64,000 nucleotides of DNA from Rhodobacteraceae bacterium LMO-JJ12 (GTDB lineage Bacteria > Pseudomonadota > Alphaproteobacteria > Rhodobacterales > Rhodobacteraceae): contig JAKGBX010000001.1 in the NCBI GenBank assembly GCA_021555075.1, forward strand, positions 1,612,001-1,676,000, read 5' to 3'. The position numbers and the translations under genes are program-made. Shown piece after piece: positions 26,699-35,728 of the stretch (the first letter of the stretch is position 1; each line of letters starts with the position of its first letter). Below the pieces are notes generated by a model. The model was not told the DNA's origin. It worked only from the letters and a program-made list of their open reading frames with translations, and made no database searches.

Positions 26699-27790
26699 TT
26701 AGCAACTGTTAAGTGGCCATTTTCGGATTTCATTCCATGAGACTGCGCACGCGTGACGCATAGGCGTGTTCGCTGTAGTTGCAAACCGCGGAGACGGGGA
26801 GGGAAGCGGCGGTTTTTCTTGTTGAAATACAGCCCGGGCGCGGTTGTGAGGATGTTGCGGTGCTTCGTTTGGGTCGAGAACCGGAGCTATACAAACGTCG
26901 GTTCCCTCGAAAAGAGCACACCACTCGTCGCGCGACTTGCTAAGGAAAATTTCTGCGAATTCCTTGCGGCGCTTGGGCCAAACCGTCTTGTCGTTGCGAT
27001 CGGGATAGAAATCCTCTGGCAGGCCAAGCAGCGATCGGAACTGGTCAAAAAATTGCGGCTCAAGTGGCGCCAGCGAGATCCAGCGCGCATCGGCGCATTC
27101 ATAGACCCCATAGTAGGGCGCACCACCATCAAGCCGGTTTGACTGACGTTCAACGTCCCAGTCGCCCTTGTTCATCTTGTCATAGAACATGGTCATCAAC
27201 AGGGCTGAGCCATCGCATATGGCGGCGTCGATGACATCGCCTTGTCCGGTACGGGTTGCGGCCAATAGCCCGGCCAGCATTCCCGCAACGAGAAACATTG
27301 CGCCCCCACCATAATCCCCAAGCAGATTGAGCGGAGCAACGGGCTTTCTGCCCGCTTCGCCGGTGGACCAGAGTGCGCCGGAAAGGGCAATGTAGTTGAT
27401 GTCATGCCCTGCCGATTGCGCCAATGGACCATATTGGCCCCAACCTGTCATCCGGCCATAGACCAGACGCGGATTGAGCTTGTGGCATTCAGTGGGGCCA
27501 AGTGAAAGGCGTTCCATCACGCCGGGACGAAACCCTTCGATCAGCCCGTCTGCCTTTGAGATCAGCTCTAGTGCCGCGGTCACACCTTCGGAAGACTTCA
27601 GGTCAAGTTCTAGTATTCGCCGTCCTCGGAGTATGGGGTCTTGTGCCTTGGTTTCAGCACGGGCGGCGCCCGGACGGGTGATGCGTATAATATCTGCGCC
27701 CATGTCCGCCAACATCATTGCGGCGAACGGACCCGGACCGATACCGGCAAACTCGACGATCCGAAGGCCAGCCAGGGGACCGCCGATCAT
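26699..27790 (-). CDS. CaiB/BaiF family CoA-transferase, alpha-methylacyl-CoA racemase-like
   Basis: A 363-residue family III CoA-transferase-fold enzyme most like alpha-methylacyl-CoA racemase. The catalytic His is in SAGHDINYIALSGAL and the catalytic Asp in GDVIDAAICDGSAL, matching the His126/Asp156 pair of mycobacterial MCR. The CoA-binding region is LLGDYGGGAMFL. In beta-oxidation it would epimerise 2-methyl branches before dehydrogenation. The C-terminus (from about residue 330: FATTANTPMRHACAVSWNE) no longer resembles the family, which suggests a frameshift or replaced end next to the gene-free region. Its start overlaps the MarR stop by 4 bases. Confidence 0.88.
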   Translation of the reverse strand: MIGGPLAGLRIVEFAGIGPGPFAAMMLADMGADIIRITRPGAARAETKAQDPILRGRRILELDLKSSEGVTAALELISKADGLIEGFRPGVMERLSLGPTECHKLNPRLVYGRMTGWGQYGPLAQSAGHDINYIALSGALWSTGEAGRKPVAPLNLLGDYGGGAMFLVAGMLAGLLAATRTGQGDVIDAAICDGSALLMTMFYDKMNKGDWDVERQSNRLDGGAPYYGVYECADARWISLAPLEPQFFDQFRSLLGLPEDFYPDRNDKTVWPKRRKEFAEIFLSKSRDEWCALFEGTDVCIAPVLDPNEAPQHPHNRARAVFQQEKPPLPSPSPRFATTANTPMRHACAVSWNEIRKWPLNSC

Positions 27791-28284
27791 GACTCGGTGG
27801 CTTTGTTCGAACCGGCGCCGGAGTTCGTGCGAGCGTCGGGCGCAAGGTCTTGTTCAAGGCCGACCCGCAGATTTTCGCGGATCTTGAACATGGTGGCAAA
27901 CATAGCGTCGAGCTCTGCTTCATCTATGCCGCTATAGGTGATGTCATTCACCAGTTTTTCGCAGCGCCGCATTGCGCGACCAATTGGCAGGGCGGCTTCA
28001 GTCAGGCCAATGCGTTTGGCCCGCTTGTCCTGACTGTCGGTGGTTCGGGTCACAAGACCTTGCGCTTCAAGGCGGTTGATCGTGCCGCCGACGGCAACGG
28101 TTCCAACATGCATGCGCGTGGCGAGTTCGGACTGTGTAAGGTTGTCTTCTATGAAGAGTTGCGTGAGCAGCCACGCCTGTGACATGGTGATGCCTTTTGG
28201 TGCAATTAGCCGGTCAAATAGCATGCCGCGCAACCGTGAGACATCGTTAAAGGCAGATCTTCTGGCGTGGTGTTCGTGATTCAT
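27787..28284 (-). CDS. MarR family transcriptional regulator
   Basis: A 165-residue dimeric winged-helix repressor. The DNA-binding part is ITMSQAWLLTQLF...NLTQSELATRMHV followed by GGTINRLEAQGLVTRT and the wing DSQDKRAKRIGLTE. It lies in the minus-strand operon SDR, MaoC, MarR, CaiB with 4-base overlaps on both sides. MarR proteins in such clusters usually sense an aryl- or acyl-CoA intermediate. The perfect palindrome at 30182-30195, between the two divergent arms of the cluster, is the likely operator. Confidence 0.93.
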   Translation of the reverse strand: MNHEHHARRSAFNDVSRLRGMLFDRLIAPKGITMSQAWLLTQLFIEDNLTQSELATRMHVGTVAVGGTINRLEAQGLVTRTTDSQDKRAKRIGLTEAALPIGRAMRRCEKLVNDITYSGIDEAELDAMFATMFKIRENLRVGLEQDLAPDARTNSGAGSNKATES

Positions 28285-29162
28285 TTTTCATACGCCTGAG
28301 TTAATTCGGCGCGACCATTGTCGAGCACCGTTATGTTCCGGTCAACAACACGTGCGCGGAATGAGACAATATCACCATCACGCCACATCTGGGTGCGGAT
28401 CGTTTCGCCGGGGTAAACCGGGCTGGAAAAACGCAGCTTGAAAGCCTTGAGGCGCGAGGCATCATAGTCACAATATGCCCGTAGAACCGCATGACCAGCG
28501 ATGCCCAGAGTGCAGAGCCCATGCAGAATGGGCGCTTTGAACCCTGCACCAGCCGCAACCGAAGGATCGGCGTGTAGTGGGTTGAGATCCCCCGATAGCC
28601 TGTAAATGAGTCCCGCCTGTGGAACCGTGGGCAAATCAATCTCGATGTCCGGTGCGCGATCGGGGATTGGGTGGGGCGCCGGTTGAGGCCCGGCTTGACC
28701 GCCAAACCCTCCGTTGCCGCGTGCAAAGGTCGTAGAGGTCAGCGTGGCAAGCTTTTCGTTTGTTGCTACGTCGATCAGATCCCGTTCTACATAGATCAGT
28801 GCGCCTTTTCCGGCCCCCTTGTCGAGTACGCGCACCACACGGGAGCGCGCACGAACATGACCGGATGCGGGCAGGGGGCGAAAGAGCTCCATCCCCTGTT
28901 CGCCGTGCAAAACCTTCTGCCATTCGATACCCGATTGCGGATCGCGGGCCCAGAAACCGGGGGCGGCCAGAACCACTGCCATAGTCGGCACAGCAGAAAA
29001 GCCGGGGGCTTCCTCAAACACGAATGGGAGTTGATTGGCATCCAGGGGGTCATAGCCAAACCCGAGACCCAATGCGTAAAGGATCGAATCTTTCTCAGTC
29101 CATTTATGTTCGATTTCAGTAAATGGAAAATTCTCGAGCCGCTTTTCAAACTCTGTATTCAT
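28281..29162 (-). CDS. MaoC-like (R)-specific enoyl-CoA hydratase (hydratase 2 type)
   Basis: A 293-residue double hot-dog protein like the hydratase-2 unit of peroxisomal multifunctional enzyme 2. The signature YRLSGDLNPLHADP contains the catalytic Asp and His, followed by FKAPILHGLCTLGIAGHAV. It hydrates trans-2-enoyl-CoA to (R)-3-hydroxyacyl-CoA. The frame opens at 29192 but the ATG at 29162 begins the usual N-terminus and lies 4 bases after the SDR stop. Together with the HSD17B4-type SDR upstream it reconstitutes as two genes what is one protein in eukaryotic peroxisomes. Confidence 0.92.
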   Translation of the reverse strand: MNTEFEKRLENFPFTEIEHKWTEKDSILYALGLGFGYDPLDANQLPFVFEEAPGFSAVPTMAVVLAAPGFWARDPQSGIEWQKVLHGEQGMELFRPLPASGHVRARSRVVRVLDKGAGKGALIYVERDLIDVATNEKLATLTSTTFARGNGGFGGQAGPQPAPHPIPDRAPDIEIDLPTVPQAGLIYRLSGDLNPLHADPSVAAGAGFKAPILHGLCTLGIAGHAVLRAYCDYDASRLKAFKLRFSSPVYPGETIRTQMWRDGDIVSFRARVVDRNITVLDNGRAELTQAYEK

Positions 29163-29166
29163 TGGC

Positions 29167-30096
29167 TTAGACCGGATCCCAGCAGAACACATCGGGTGAG
29201 CGCTCCATCGGCGTGAGCGAACTCTCGAATGCCGGGAAGGCGTGTTCGATCAGGGTTTGCGGTGTCCAGCCTTCGGAGCGGGCCATCGAGCGGACAGGAC
29301 GAGGTTGATTGAACAGTAGAACTTCGTTGGAGCGCGCTACGAAAATCTGGCCGCTGATATGCTGGGCTGCATCTGAGGCCAGCGCGACGACAAGGGGTGC
29401 GATTTTGGCCGGGGTCATACGCTGCATACGTTCTACGCGCACTTTGTCTGCTTCGGAATTTACCGGGATTGTGCCAATCAGGCGGCTCCAGGCAAACGGA
29501 CCGATGCAATTTGAAGTAACGTTGTAGCGTGCCATGTCGAAGGCAATAGAGCGTGACAGCGCAGCAATGCCAAGTTTGGCGGCAGCGTAGTTGGCCTGAC
29601 CAAGATTGCCGATCAGACCCGAGGTTGAAGTCATGTGGATCATCCGGCCGGATTTCTGTTCGCGAAACACTTGTGCCGCAGCGCTGGAGATGTTGAACGC
29701 GCCTTTAAGGTGAACAGAGATCACGGAATCCCAGTCTTCTTCAGTCATCTTGTGAAAAATCGCATCGCGCAGGATGCCTGCGTTGTTCACGACGATATCG
29801 AGCCGCCCGAAACTATCTATCGCCTGGGCAACCATGTCTCGCGCAGCACTGTGGCTGGCGACACTGTCGCTGTTTGCAACGGCTTTGCCGCCCGCTTGCT
29901 CGATTTCAGCTACGACTTCGGCTGCTGGCCCGTTGCTCTGTCCTTCACCGCTCGCGGCTCCGCCCAGATCGTTTACGACGATGCTCGCGCCCGCCGCCGC
30001 CAGTTGCAATGCAATATCGCGTCCAAGCCCGCGCCCCCCGCCTGTTACAATAGCGACGCGACCTTCCAGTAGCTTTTCAGTATCCAAGTTTGACAT
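29167..30096 (-). CDS. HSD17B4-type short-chain dehydrogenase, (3R)-hydroxyacyl-CoA
   Basis: A 309-residue SDR with TGGGRGLG, NNAG, catalytic Ser in TSTSGL and Tyr-x3-Lys in NYAAAK. The NDLGGAASGEGQSNGPAAEV insert after beta-2 and the long C-terminal extension are hallmarks of the dehydrogenase unit of peroxisomal multifunctional enzyme type 2 and of bacterial steroid/branched-acid SDRs. It oxidises (3R)-hydroxyacyl-CoA to 3-ketoacyl-CoA in that family. It is the first gene of the minus arm; AAGGAT lies 7 bases before the ATG. It is divergent from the acyl-CoA dehydrogenase at 30256. Confidence 0.92.
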   Translation of the reverse strand: MSNLDTEKLLEGRVAIVTGGGRGLGRDIALQLAAAGASIVVNDLGGAASGEGQSNGPAAEVVAEIEQAGGKAVANSDSVASHSAARDMVAQAIDSFGRLDIVVNNAGILRDAIFHKMTEEDWDSVISVHLKGAFNISSAAAQVFREQKSGRMIHMTSTSGLIGNLGQANYAAAKLGIAALSRSIAFDMARYNVTSNCIGPFAWSRLIGTIPVNSEADKVRVERMQRMTPAKIAPLVVALASDAAQHISGQIFVARSNEVLLFNQPRPVRSMARSEGWTPQTLIEHAFPAFESSLTPMERSPDVFCWDPV

Positions 30097-30181
30097 GTTT
30101 TATCCTTCGTTTTAGGGGCGCGAAATGGCGCCTGTTGAATGCGTTCTAATATAGATCTAGACAAAAGTAAACTAGTGCATT

Positions 30182-30195
30182 ATAAGCTAGCTTAT
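30182..30195. promoter_or_regulatory. Perfect palindrome, candidate MarR operator
   Basis: ATAAGCTAGCTTAT is a perfect 14-base palindrome in the 159-base divergent intergenic region. A further TAGATCTA palindrome lies at 30152-30159. MarR dimers typically bind palindromes of this size, and a MarR gene is in the left arm. Occupancy would block both divergent promoters. Confidence 0.5.
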
Positions 30196-30255
30196 TAAAT
30201 TTATGATGATGCGTCGAGCCAACGTAGACACGACGAATCAAATGGGAGGACATCA

Positions 30256-31407
30256 ATGATCGAGCGCACGCTTTTCTCTGAAACCCATGAGGCGTTCCGT
30301 GATTCGGTCCGGAAGTTCATTGCCCAGAACGTGACGCCGTATCACGCTCAATGGGAAGAAGAGGGGCTTGTCAGCCGTGAGGTCTGGCAGCAAGCCGGCG
30401 CGCAGGGATTGTTGGGGTGTAATGTTCCTGAAGAGTATGGTGGGCCGGGTGGCGACTTCCTGTTCAGTGTGATCGTGATGGAGGAGTTTGCCCGGGCAAG
30501 TGCCTTTGGTCCGGGGTTTTCGCTTCATTCTGATATCGTGCTGCCCTATCTGATCCGGTATGGCACGGAAGAACTGAAGGCGCGCTGGGTTCCGCGTATG
30601 GTCGCAGGTGAGGTGATCGGTGCGATTGCAATGACGGAACCATCTGGCGGGTCTGATCTGCAAAATATCAAGACCACGGCGGTGCGCGATGGTGATGACT
30701 ATGTGATCAGTGGTCAGAAGGTTTTTATCTCAAACGGGCAAATGGCCGATCTGGTGTTGGTGGCTTGCAAGACCGACAAGGTTGCGGGTGCCAAGGGCAT
30801 CAGCCTGATCCTGGTTGAGACGGATCGTGATGGTTTTGCGCGCGGTAAGAATCTCGAAAAATTGGGATGGAAGGCGCAGGACACGTCCGAGCTTTTCTTT
30901 GATAATGTAAGGGTTCCCGCGGGCAACTTGATTGGTGAGAGCGAGGGGCGCGGATTTTATCAGATGATGGAGCAGCTCCCGCAGGAGCGGCTGATGCAGG
31001 CGGTGCGTGCGACGGCCAATCTTGAGGCTGCGCTGGAGTGGACGGTAGACTATGTCACCGACCGCAAGGCTTTTGGGCGCACGATTTCGGGATTTCAAAA
31101 TACCCGCTTCAAGCTGGCGGATGTAAAGACAGAGGCGGTTACGCTGCGGGTGTTTACCGATCGCTGCATTGCATTGCACCTTGAAGGCAAGCTGGATGCA
31201 ACGGACGCGGCCATGGTCAAGATGGCAACGTCTGAAGCGCTGGGTAAATGTCTCGATGAATGTCTGCAGCTCTTTGGGGGCTACGGCTACATGTCAGAAT
31301 ACCCGATCGCCCGGGCATGGGTCGATGCACGTATGGCACGTATTGCGGGCGGGACGTGTGAAATCATGCGCGAGATTATCGGGCGTAGCATTGTGGGGCG
31401 TAACTGA
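30256..31407 (+). CDS. Acyl-CoA dehydrogenase
   Basis: A 383-residue FAD-dependent dehydrogenase introducing the alpha,beta double bond in an acyl-CoA. Family motifs are AMTEPSGGSDL, the RKAFGRTISGFQ helix and the FGGYGYMSEYPI segment. The usual C-terminal catalytic Glu position is Gly (RIAGGTCEIMR), but a Glu is present in helix G (LPQERLMQAV), the location used by isovaleryl- and long-chain acyl-CoA dehydrogenases, so it is probably active on a branched or long substrate. GGGAGG precedes the ATG. Its stop overlaps the ligase start by one base. Confidence 0.94.
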   Translation: MIERTLFSETHEAFRDSVRKFIAQNVTPYHAQWEEEGLVSREVWQQAGAQGLLGCNVPEEYGGPGGDFLFSVIVMEEFARASAFGPGFSLHSDIVLPYLIRYGTEELKARWVPRMVAGEVIGAIAMTEPSGGSDLQNIKTTAVRDGDDYVISGQKVFISNGQMADLVLVACKTDKVAGAKGISLILVETDRDGFARGKNLEKLGWKAQDTSELFFDNVRVPAGNLIGESEGRGFYQMMEQLPQERLMQAVRATANLEAALEWTVDYVTDRKAFGRTISGFQNTRFKLADVKTEAVTLRVFTDRCIALHLEGKLDATDAAMVKMATSEALGKCLDECLQLFGGYGYMSEYPIARAWVDARMARIAGGTCEIMREIIGRSIVGRN

Positions 31408-32978
31408 TGATCCGGCTGGGAGATATGATCACGCGTTCGGCGCGACAATACGGTAGTGCCCCCGCGCTGACATGTGGTTCACAACGGTTGACGTGGCGGG
31501 ATGTTGAAACGCGTGCCTGGCGGATGGCAAGGGCGCTGGCGGACCTCGGCGTTGAGGTGGGCGATAGGGTTGCCTATTACGGTGTCAATTCAAGCCGCTT
31601 TTTCGAAATGTACTATGTGCCATCACGGATTGGCGCAATCTCTGTGCCATTGAATTTTCGATTGGCGCAGGCTGAACTTGTTGAGTTGCTGCAAGATTGC
31701 ACTCCTAAGGTTCTCATCGCTGACTCGCTATATTTCGAGCAGGCGCAGGCTTTGCAGAAGTTGGTGCCTGAGATTGAGCACCTGATCTGGGCGGACGATC
31801 TTCCTGCACCGGATGGCGTGGAAAGTTACGAAGACCTGGTAACCGGTGAGGAGCCGGATGATGGTGAGGGGCTCGAAAAGCTTGGTACTTCTGACAACGA
31901 CACGGCAATAATTTTTTACACCGGAGGCACAACAGGCCGTGGCAAAGGTGTAATGCTGAGCCATTCCAACTTTTACGTAAACACATCGACAGCGGTGCCA
32001 ACTTATGGGTTCCGCCCTCATGAAACACAGCTTCTGTCTGGGCCGATGTTTCACCTCGGCTCCGGGACGCGGGTGTTCACAGCGGCTTTGCTCTCGTCCC
32101 ATACGGTGATTGTGCCGAAATTCGAGCCGGTTGCAGCGATGGAAGCGATTGAGACTCACAAAGTTGCCTCGATCCAACTCGTGCCGACAATGGTGGGGAT
32201 GTTGCTGGATCACCCGAGATTTTCGGAGTTCGATTTGTCGAGCGTTCGCCTGATCACCTATGGCGCGGCAGCGATGCCGCCGGAACTGTTGCGTCGTGCG
32301 CTGAGGACACTTCCGAATGCGGGGTTTGTTCAGGCCTATGGGATGACCGAAGCCTCGCCGGTCGTCACCATTCTTACACCCGAGCAACACAACCCGGATT
32401 CAGACAAGCTCGAATCTGTTGGACAGCCGACATACCATGCGGATCTGCGCATTGTGGACGAAGAAGACAACGACGTGCCGGTTGGCACGACAGGTCAAAT
32501 TCTGACGCGTGGACCGCATGTCATGAATGGCTATTGGAATCAGCCTGAAACCACTGCGCATGCATTGCGGGGGGGGTGGTATCATACCGGTGATGCCGGT
32601 TGGATGGATGCCGATGGGTTTCTATACATCGCGGGTCGCACGGCTGAGATGATCGTGAGCGGTGGCGAAAACATCTATCCTATTGAGATCGAGAACGCGT
32701 TGACGCTGCATCCGGCAGTTGCAGCTGCGGCGGTGATCGGAGTGCCGGATGACCATTGGGGATCTTCGGTGCATGCTCTCGTCACCTTCAAGCCGGGGCA
32801 TGAGGCGTCATCAACTGAATTGATCGCGCACTGCCGAACACTGATCGCGGGCTACAAATGCCCCCGTGGGCTGACGGTTTGGCAGGGGCCATTGCCGCAA
32901 ACCAATGTCGGAAAACTCGACAAGAAAGCGATGCGTGCTGCGGTTCTAGATGCGCGCGAGGCGGCGAAAAAATCTTGA
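31407..32978 (+). CDS. AMP-dependent fatty acyl-CoA synthetase
   Basis: A 523-residue ANL ligase. The A3 loop is FYTGGTTGRGKGVML (Gly and Arg variants of the usual TSGTTGxPKG), A5 is QAYGMTEASP, A7 is TGDAGW, and the A10 Lys lies in QTNVGKLDKK. It activates the carboxylic substrate of the cluster, presumably the one brought in by the TRAP transporter downstream. Its ATG overlaps the stop of the acyl-CoA dehydrogenase (TGATG), showing tight coupling. Confidence 0.93.
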   Translation: MIRLGDMITRSARQYGSAPALTCGSQRLTWRDVETRAWRMARALADLGVEVGDRVAYYGVNSSRFFEMYYVPSRIGAISVPLNFRLAQAELVELLQDCTPKVLIADSLYFEQAQALQKLVPEIEHLIWADDLPAPDGVESYEDLVTGEEPDDGEGLEKLGTSDNDTAIIFYTGGTTGRGKGVMLSHSNFYVNTSTAVPTYGFRPHETQLLSGPMFHLGSGTRVFTAALLSSHTVIVPKFEPVAAMEAIETHKVASIQLVPTMVGMLLDHPRFSEFDLSSVRLITYGAAAMPPELLRRALRTLPNAGFVQAYGMTEASPVVTILTPEQHNPDSDKLESVGQPTYHADLRIVDEEDNDVPVGTTGQILTRGPHVMNGYWNQPETTAHALRGGWYHTGDAGWMDADGFLYIAGRTAEMIVSGGENIYPIEIENALTLHPAVAAAAVIGVPDDHWGSSVHALVTFKPGHEASSTELIAHCRTLIAGYKCPRGLTVWQGPLPQTNVGKLDKKAMRAAVLDAREAAKKS

Positions 32979-33060
32979 AACATACACCCCCGGCCTTTGC
33001 GCTTACTGGCGCAGAGGATGGGTTTTCGAATGCAAAGAATACGAAGAAGGATCGTCGAAT

Positions 33061-34518
33061 ATGGAACTAGGATTGCTGGCTTACGGGGCATACTTGCCGG
33101 TCAGGCGGATGCAACGTGAAGCTGTGGCTTCAACTCATGCCTGGTTCAATCCGGGTCTTAAGGGCTTGGGCAAGGGTGAGCGCACGATCGCGAATTGGGA
33201 TGAAGATGCTGTGACGATGGCAGTTGAAGCGTCACGCTCGGTTCTTGAGGGGCAGGATCGAGATTCAATCTCCGCCTTGTGGCTTGCCTCGACCAGTCTG
33301 CCATTTCAGGACCGTCAGAACGCTGGCATTGTCGGCGATGCGCTGAGGTTGGAACCTTCGGCTATGACGCTGGACGTGGCTTCATCACAGCGTGCGGGCA
33401 CGACAGCATTGATGGCGGCGCTAGGTGGAAACGGTGAAGGTGCATCCCTTGTGGTTGCCTCGGAACGACGTGCGACCAAAGCGGGCAGCACGCAGGAAAT
33501 GACCTATGGCGATGGCGCTGCGGCATTGCTCGTCGGGCAGGGTGATGTTGTCGCGCGGTTGATTGGTGCGCGCACTGAAGCGGTGGATTTTGTTGATCAC
33601 TATCGTGGCGCTGATGGTGAGTTTGACTACGCTTGGGAGGAACGCTGGGTTCGCGATGAAGGCCACATGAAGATCGCGCCGCGCGCGATTGCTGCGCTTC
33701 TCGAAAATACCGGTGTCGCGGCGAACAGTATCACCAAGTTTTGCTATCCGGCGGCGGCGCGCGGTGTAGCGGCGAAGGTTGCCCAAGCGGCCGGCCTGCC
33801 CAACGAGTCGGTGGCTGACACCTTGCAATCGGTTGTTGGAGAAACCGGTGCGGCGCATCCGCTATTGATGCTGGCGCTGGCGCTGGAAACAGCAGAGCCG
33901 GGTGATCGGATTCTCGTGGCCAGCTTTGGTCAGGGGTGTGATGTTCTTCTTTTTGAGGCGACAGATGCCATTCGCACGAAACGCCCCGTGCACGGGATCG
34001 CTGAGCAAATAGACAAGGGGCGGAAGGATGAAAACTACGCTCGCTTTCTGACGCTGAACGGTCTTGTTACGGTAGAGCAGGGTATTCGCGCCGAACTCGA
34101 CAAGGCGACCGCGCTCAGCACCCATTGGCGCAACCGGGAAATGACCCAAAGGATGATGGGCGGTCATTGCACCGCTTGTGGCACCAACCAGTTCCCCAAG
34201 AGCCGGATCTGCGTGAATCCTGAATGTGGAGCTGTTGATACGCAACGGGATGAAGCGTTTTCCGACAAGATTGGCAAGCTCAACAGCTTTACTGCCGACC
34301 GGCTGACCTATTCGCCCGATCCGCCCGCTTATTATGGGATGGTTCAGTTTGAAAGCGGCGGGCGTTTGATGTGTGATTTCACCGACATAGACCCCGATCG
34401 TCAGCCCGAAGTGGGTATGGCTATGCGCATGATGTTCCGCGTCAAGGACTATGATTCAAAACGCGGCTTTCGCCGATATTTCTGGAAGGCCATGCCGACC
34501 AAAACCGAGGAGATTTGA
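33061..34518 (+). CDS. HMG-CoA synthase-like protein fused to DUF35 OB-fold, Cys replaced by Gln
   Basis: A 485-residue fusion. Residues 1 to about 340 have the HMG-CoA-synthase/KAS III fold: DVASSQRAGTTAL aligns with the nucleophile loop, where the catalytic Cys is Gln110, and the H-x-P region reads FCYPAA. The GDRILVASFGQGCD end is retained. Residues about 360-485 are a DUF35 unit with a zinc ribbon (HCTACG, CVNPECG) and an OB fold. Archaeal HMGCS works in a complex with a thiolase and a DUF35 scaffold; here HMGCS-like and DUF35 parts are one chain and the thiolase is the next gene. Condensing activity is unlikely. The ATG at 33061 has GAAGGA and is preferred over the upstream frame. Confidence 0.86.
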   Translation: MELGLLAYGAYLPVRRMQREAVASTHAWFNPGLKGLGKGERTIANWDEDAVTMAVEASRSVLEGQDRDSISALWLASTSLPFQDRQNAGIVGDALRLEPSAMTLDVASSQRAGTTALMAALGGNGEGASLVVASERRATKAGSTQEMTYGDGAAALLVGQGDVVARLIGARTEAVDFVDHYRGADGEFDYAWEERWVRDEGHMKIAPRAIAALLENTGVAANSITKFCYPAAARGVAAKVAQAAGLPNESVADTLQSVVGETGAAHPLLMLALALETAEPGDRILVASFGQGCDVLLFEATDAIRTKRPVHGIAEQIDKGRKDENYARFLTLNGLVTVEQGIRAELDKATALSTHWRNREMTQRMMGGHCTACGTNQFPKSRICVNPECGAVDTQRDEAFSDKIGKLNSFTADRLTYSPDPPAYYGMVQFESGGRLMCDFTDIDPDRQPEVGMAMRMMFRVKDYDSKRGFRRYFWKAMPTKTEEI

Positions 34519-34521
34519 GAG

Positions 34522-35727
34522 ATGCCAACAGGAATTCGTGACAAGGTAGCCATTCTGGGCATGGGGTGTTCTCGGTTTGGTGAACGCTGGGAAGACAGCG
34601 CCGATGACTTGATGGTTGAAGCGTTTGTCGAAGCGTTGGCGGACGCTGGCATCGACAAGAGCCAGATTGATGCTGCTTGGTTTGGAACCGGTATCGAAGA
34701 ACAGCATGTTGGAAAGTCGTCGGTTCCGCTGGCGATGGCATTGCGGCTTCAGAATATCCCCGTGACCCGTGTGGAGAACTATTGCGCAAGCGGGACCGAG
34801 GCGTTTCGCGGTGCTGTTTATGCTGTGGCGTCTGGGGCCTGCGATATTGCATTGGCGCAGGGTGTCGAAAAGCTCAAGGATACGGGGTATGGAGGTCTGC
34901 CGCAGAGGACACGCGGCACGGCCAATGATCTCTTTTGGCCAAACGCCTCGGCGCCGGGGTCGTTTGCGCAATTGGCCTCGGCCTATCAGGCAAAGCACGA
35001 TATCAACCCCGATGATATGAAGCGCGCGATGGCGCATATTTCGGTCAAGAGCCATGACAACGGAGCGCGAAACCCCAAGGCGCACCTGCGCAAGAAGATC
35101 ACCATGGATCAGGTGCTTAACGCGCCGATCGTAGCCGAACCTTTGGGGCTTTTTGACTGTTGCGGTGTTTCAGATGGATCGGCGGCGGCGATTGTCACCA
35201 CGCCGGAGATCGCCCGCGCATTGGGCAAGAAGGATCTGATCACAGTCAAGGCGTTGCAACTGGCGGTTTCGAGCGGATCAGAGGCGCAGCACAACTCATG
35301 GGATGGAAGCTATTTTCAGACCACACGCGCGGCGGCCGCGCGAGCTTACAAGGAAGCCGATATTGAAAAGCCACGTGATCAGGTCAGCCTGTTCGAGGTG
35401 CATGACTGTTTCTCGGTGACCGAACTGGTCACGATGGAGGATTTGTTCATCTCACCAGAGGGTGGTGCACTCAAGGATATCATGGATGGCTTCTATGATG
35501 CCGACGGTAAAGTCCCCTGCCAGATTGATGGCGGCCTGAAGTGCTTTGGTCATCCGATCGGCGCATCGGGGCTGCGGATGATTTATGAGATGTATCTGCA
35601 AATGCAGGGTCGCGCGGGAGAACGCCAGCGCCAAGAAGATCCGTCAATTGGCATGACGCATAATCTGGGCGGGTTTCCTCATCAAAACGTCTGTTCGATC
35701 ACGATCGTTGGACGCGAAGGGGCCTGA
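34522..35727 (+). CDS. SCP2-type thiolase
   Basis: A 401-residue thiolase-superfamily enzyme cleaving or joining acyl-CoA thioesters. The nucleophile loop is ENYCASGTEA, the HDCF motif is EVHDCFSVTEL and the C-terminal motif is LKCFGHPIGASG, so all catalytic residues are present, unlike its partner upstream. The sequence is of the SCP-x/archaeal acetoacetyl-CoA thiolase type, which often pairs with DUF35 proteins. It starts 3 bases after the HMGCS/DUF35 fusion and presumably forms a complex with it. Confidence 0.92.
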   Translation: MPTGIRDKVAILGMGCSRFGERWEDSADDLMVEAFVEALADAGIDKSQIDAAWFGTGIEEQHVGKSSVPLAMALRLQNIPVTRVENYCASGTEAFRGAVYAVASGACDIALAQGVEKLKDTGYGGLPQRTRGTANDLFWPNASAPGSFAQLASAYQAKHDINPDDMKRAMAHISVKSHDNGARNPKAHLRKKITMDQVLNAPIVAEPLGLFDCCGVSDGSAAAIVTTPEIARALGKKDLITVKALQLAVSSGSEAQHNSWDGSYFQTTRAAAARAYKEADIEKPRDQVSLFEVHDCFSVTELVTMEDLFISPEGGALKDIMDGFYDADGKVPCQIDGGLKCFGHPIGASGLRMIYEMYLQMQGRAGERQRQEDPSIGMTHNLGGFPHQNVCSITIVGREGA

Positions 35728-35728
35728 G

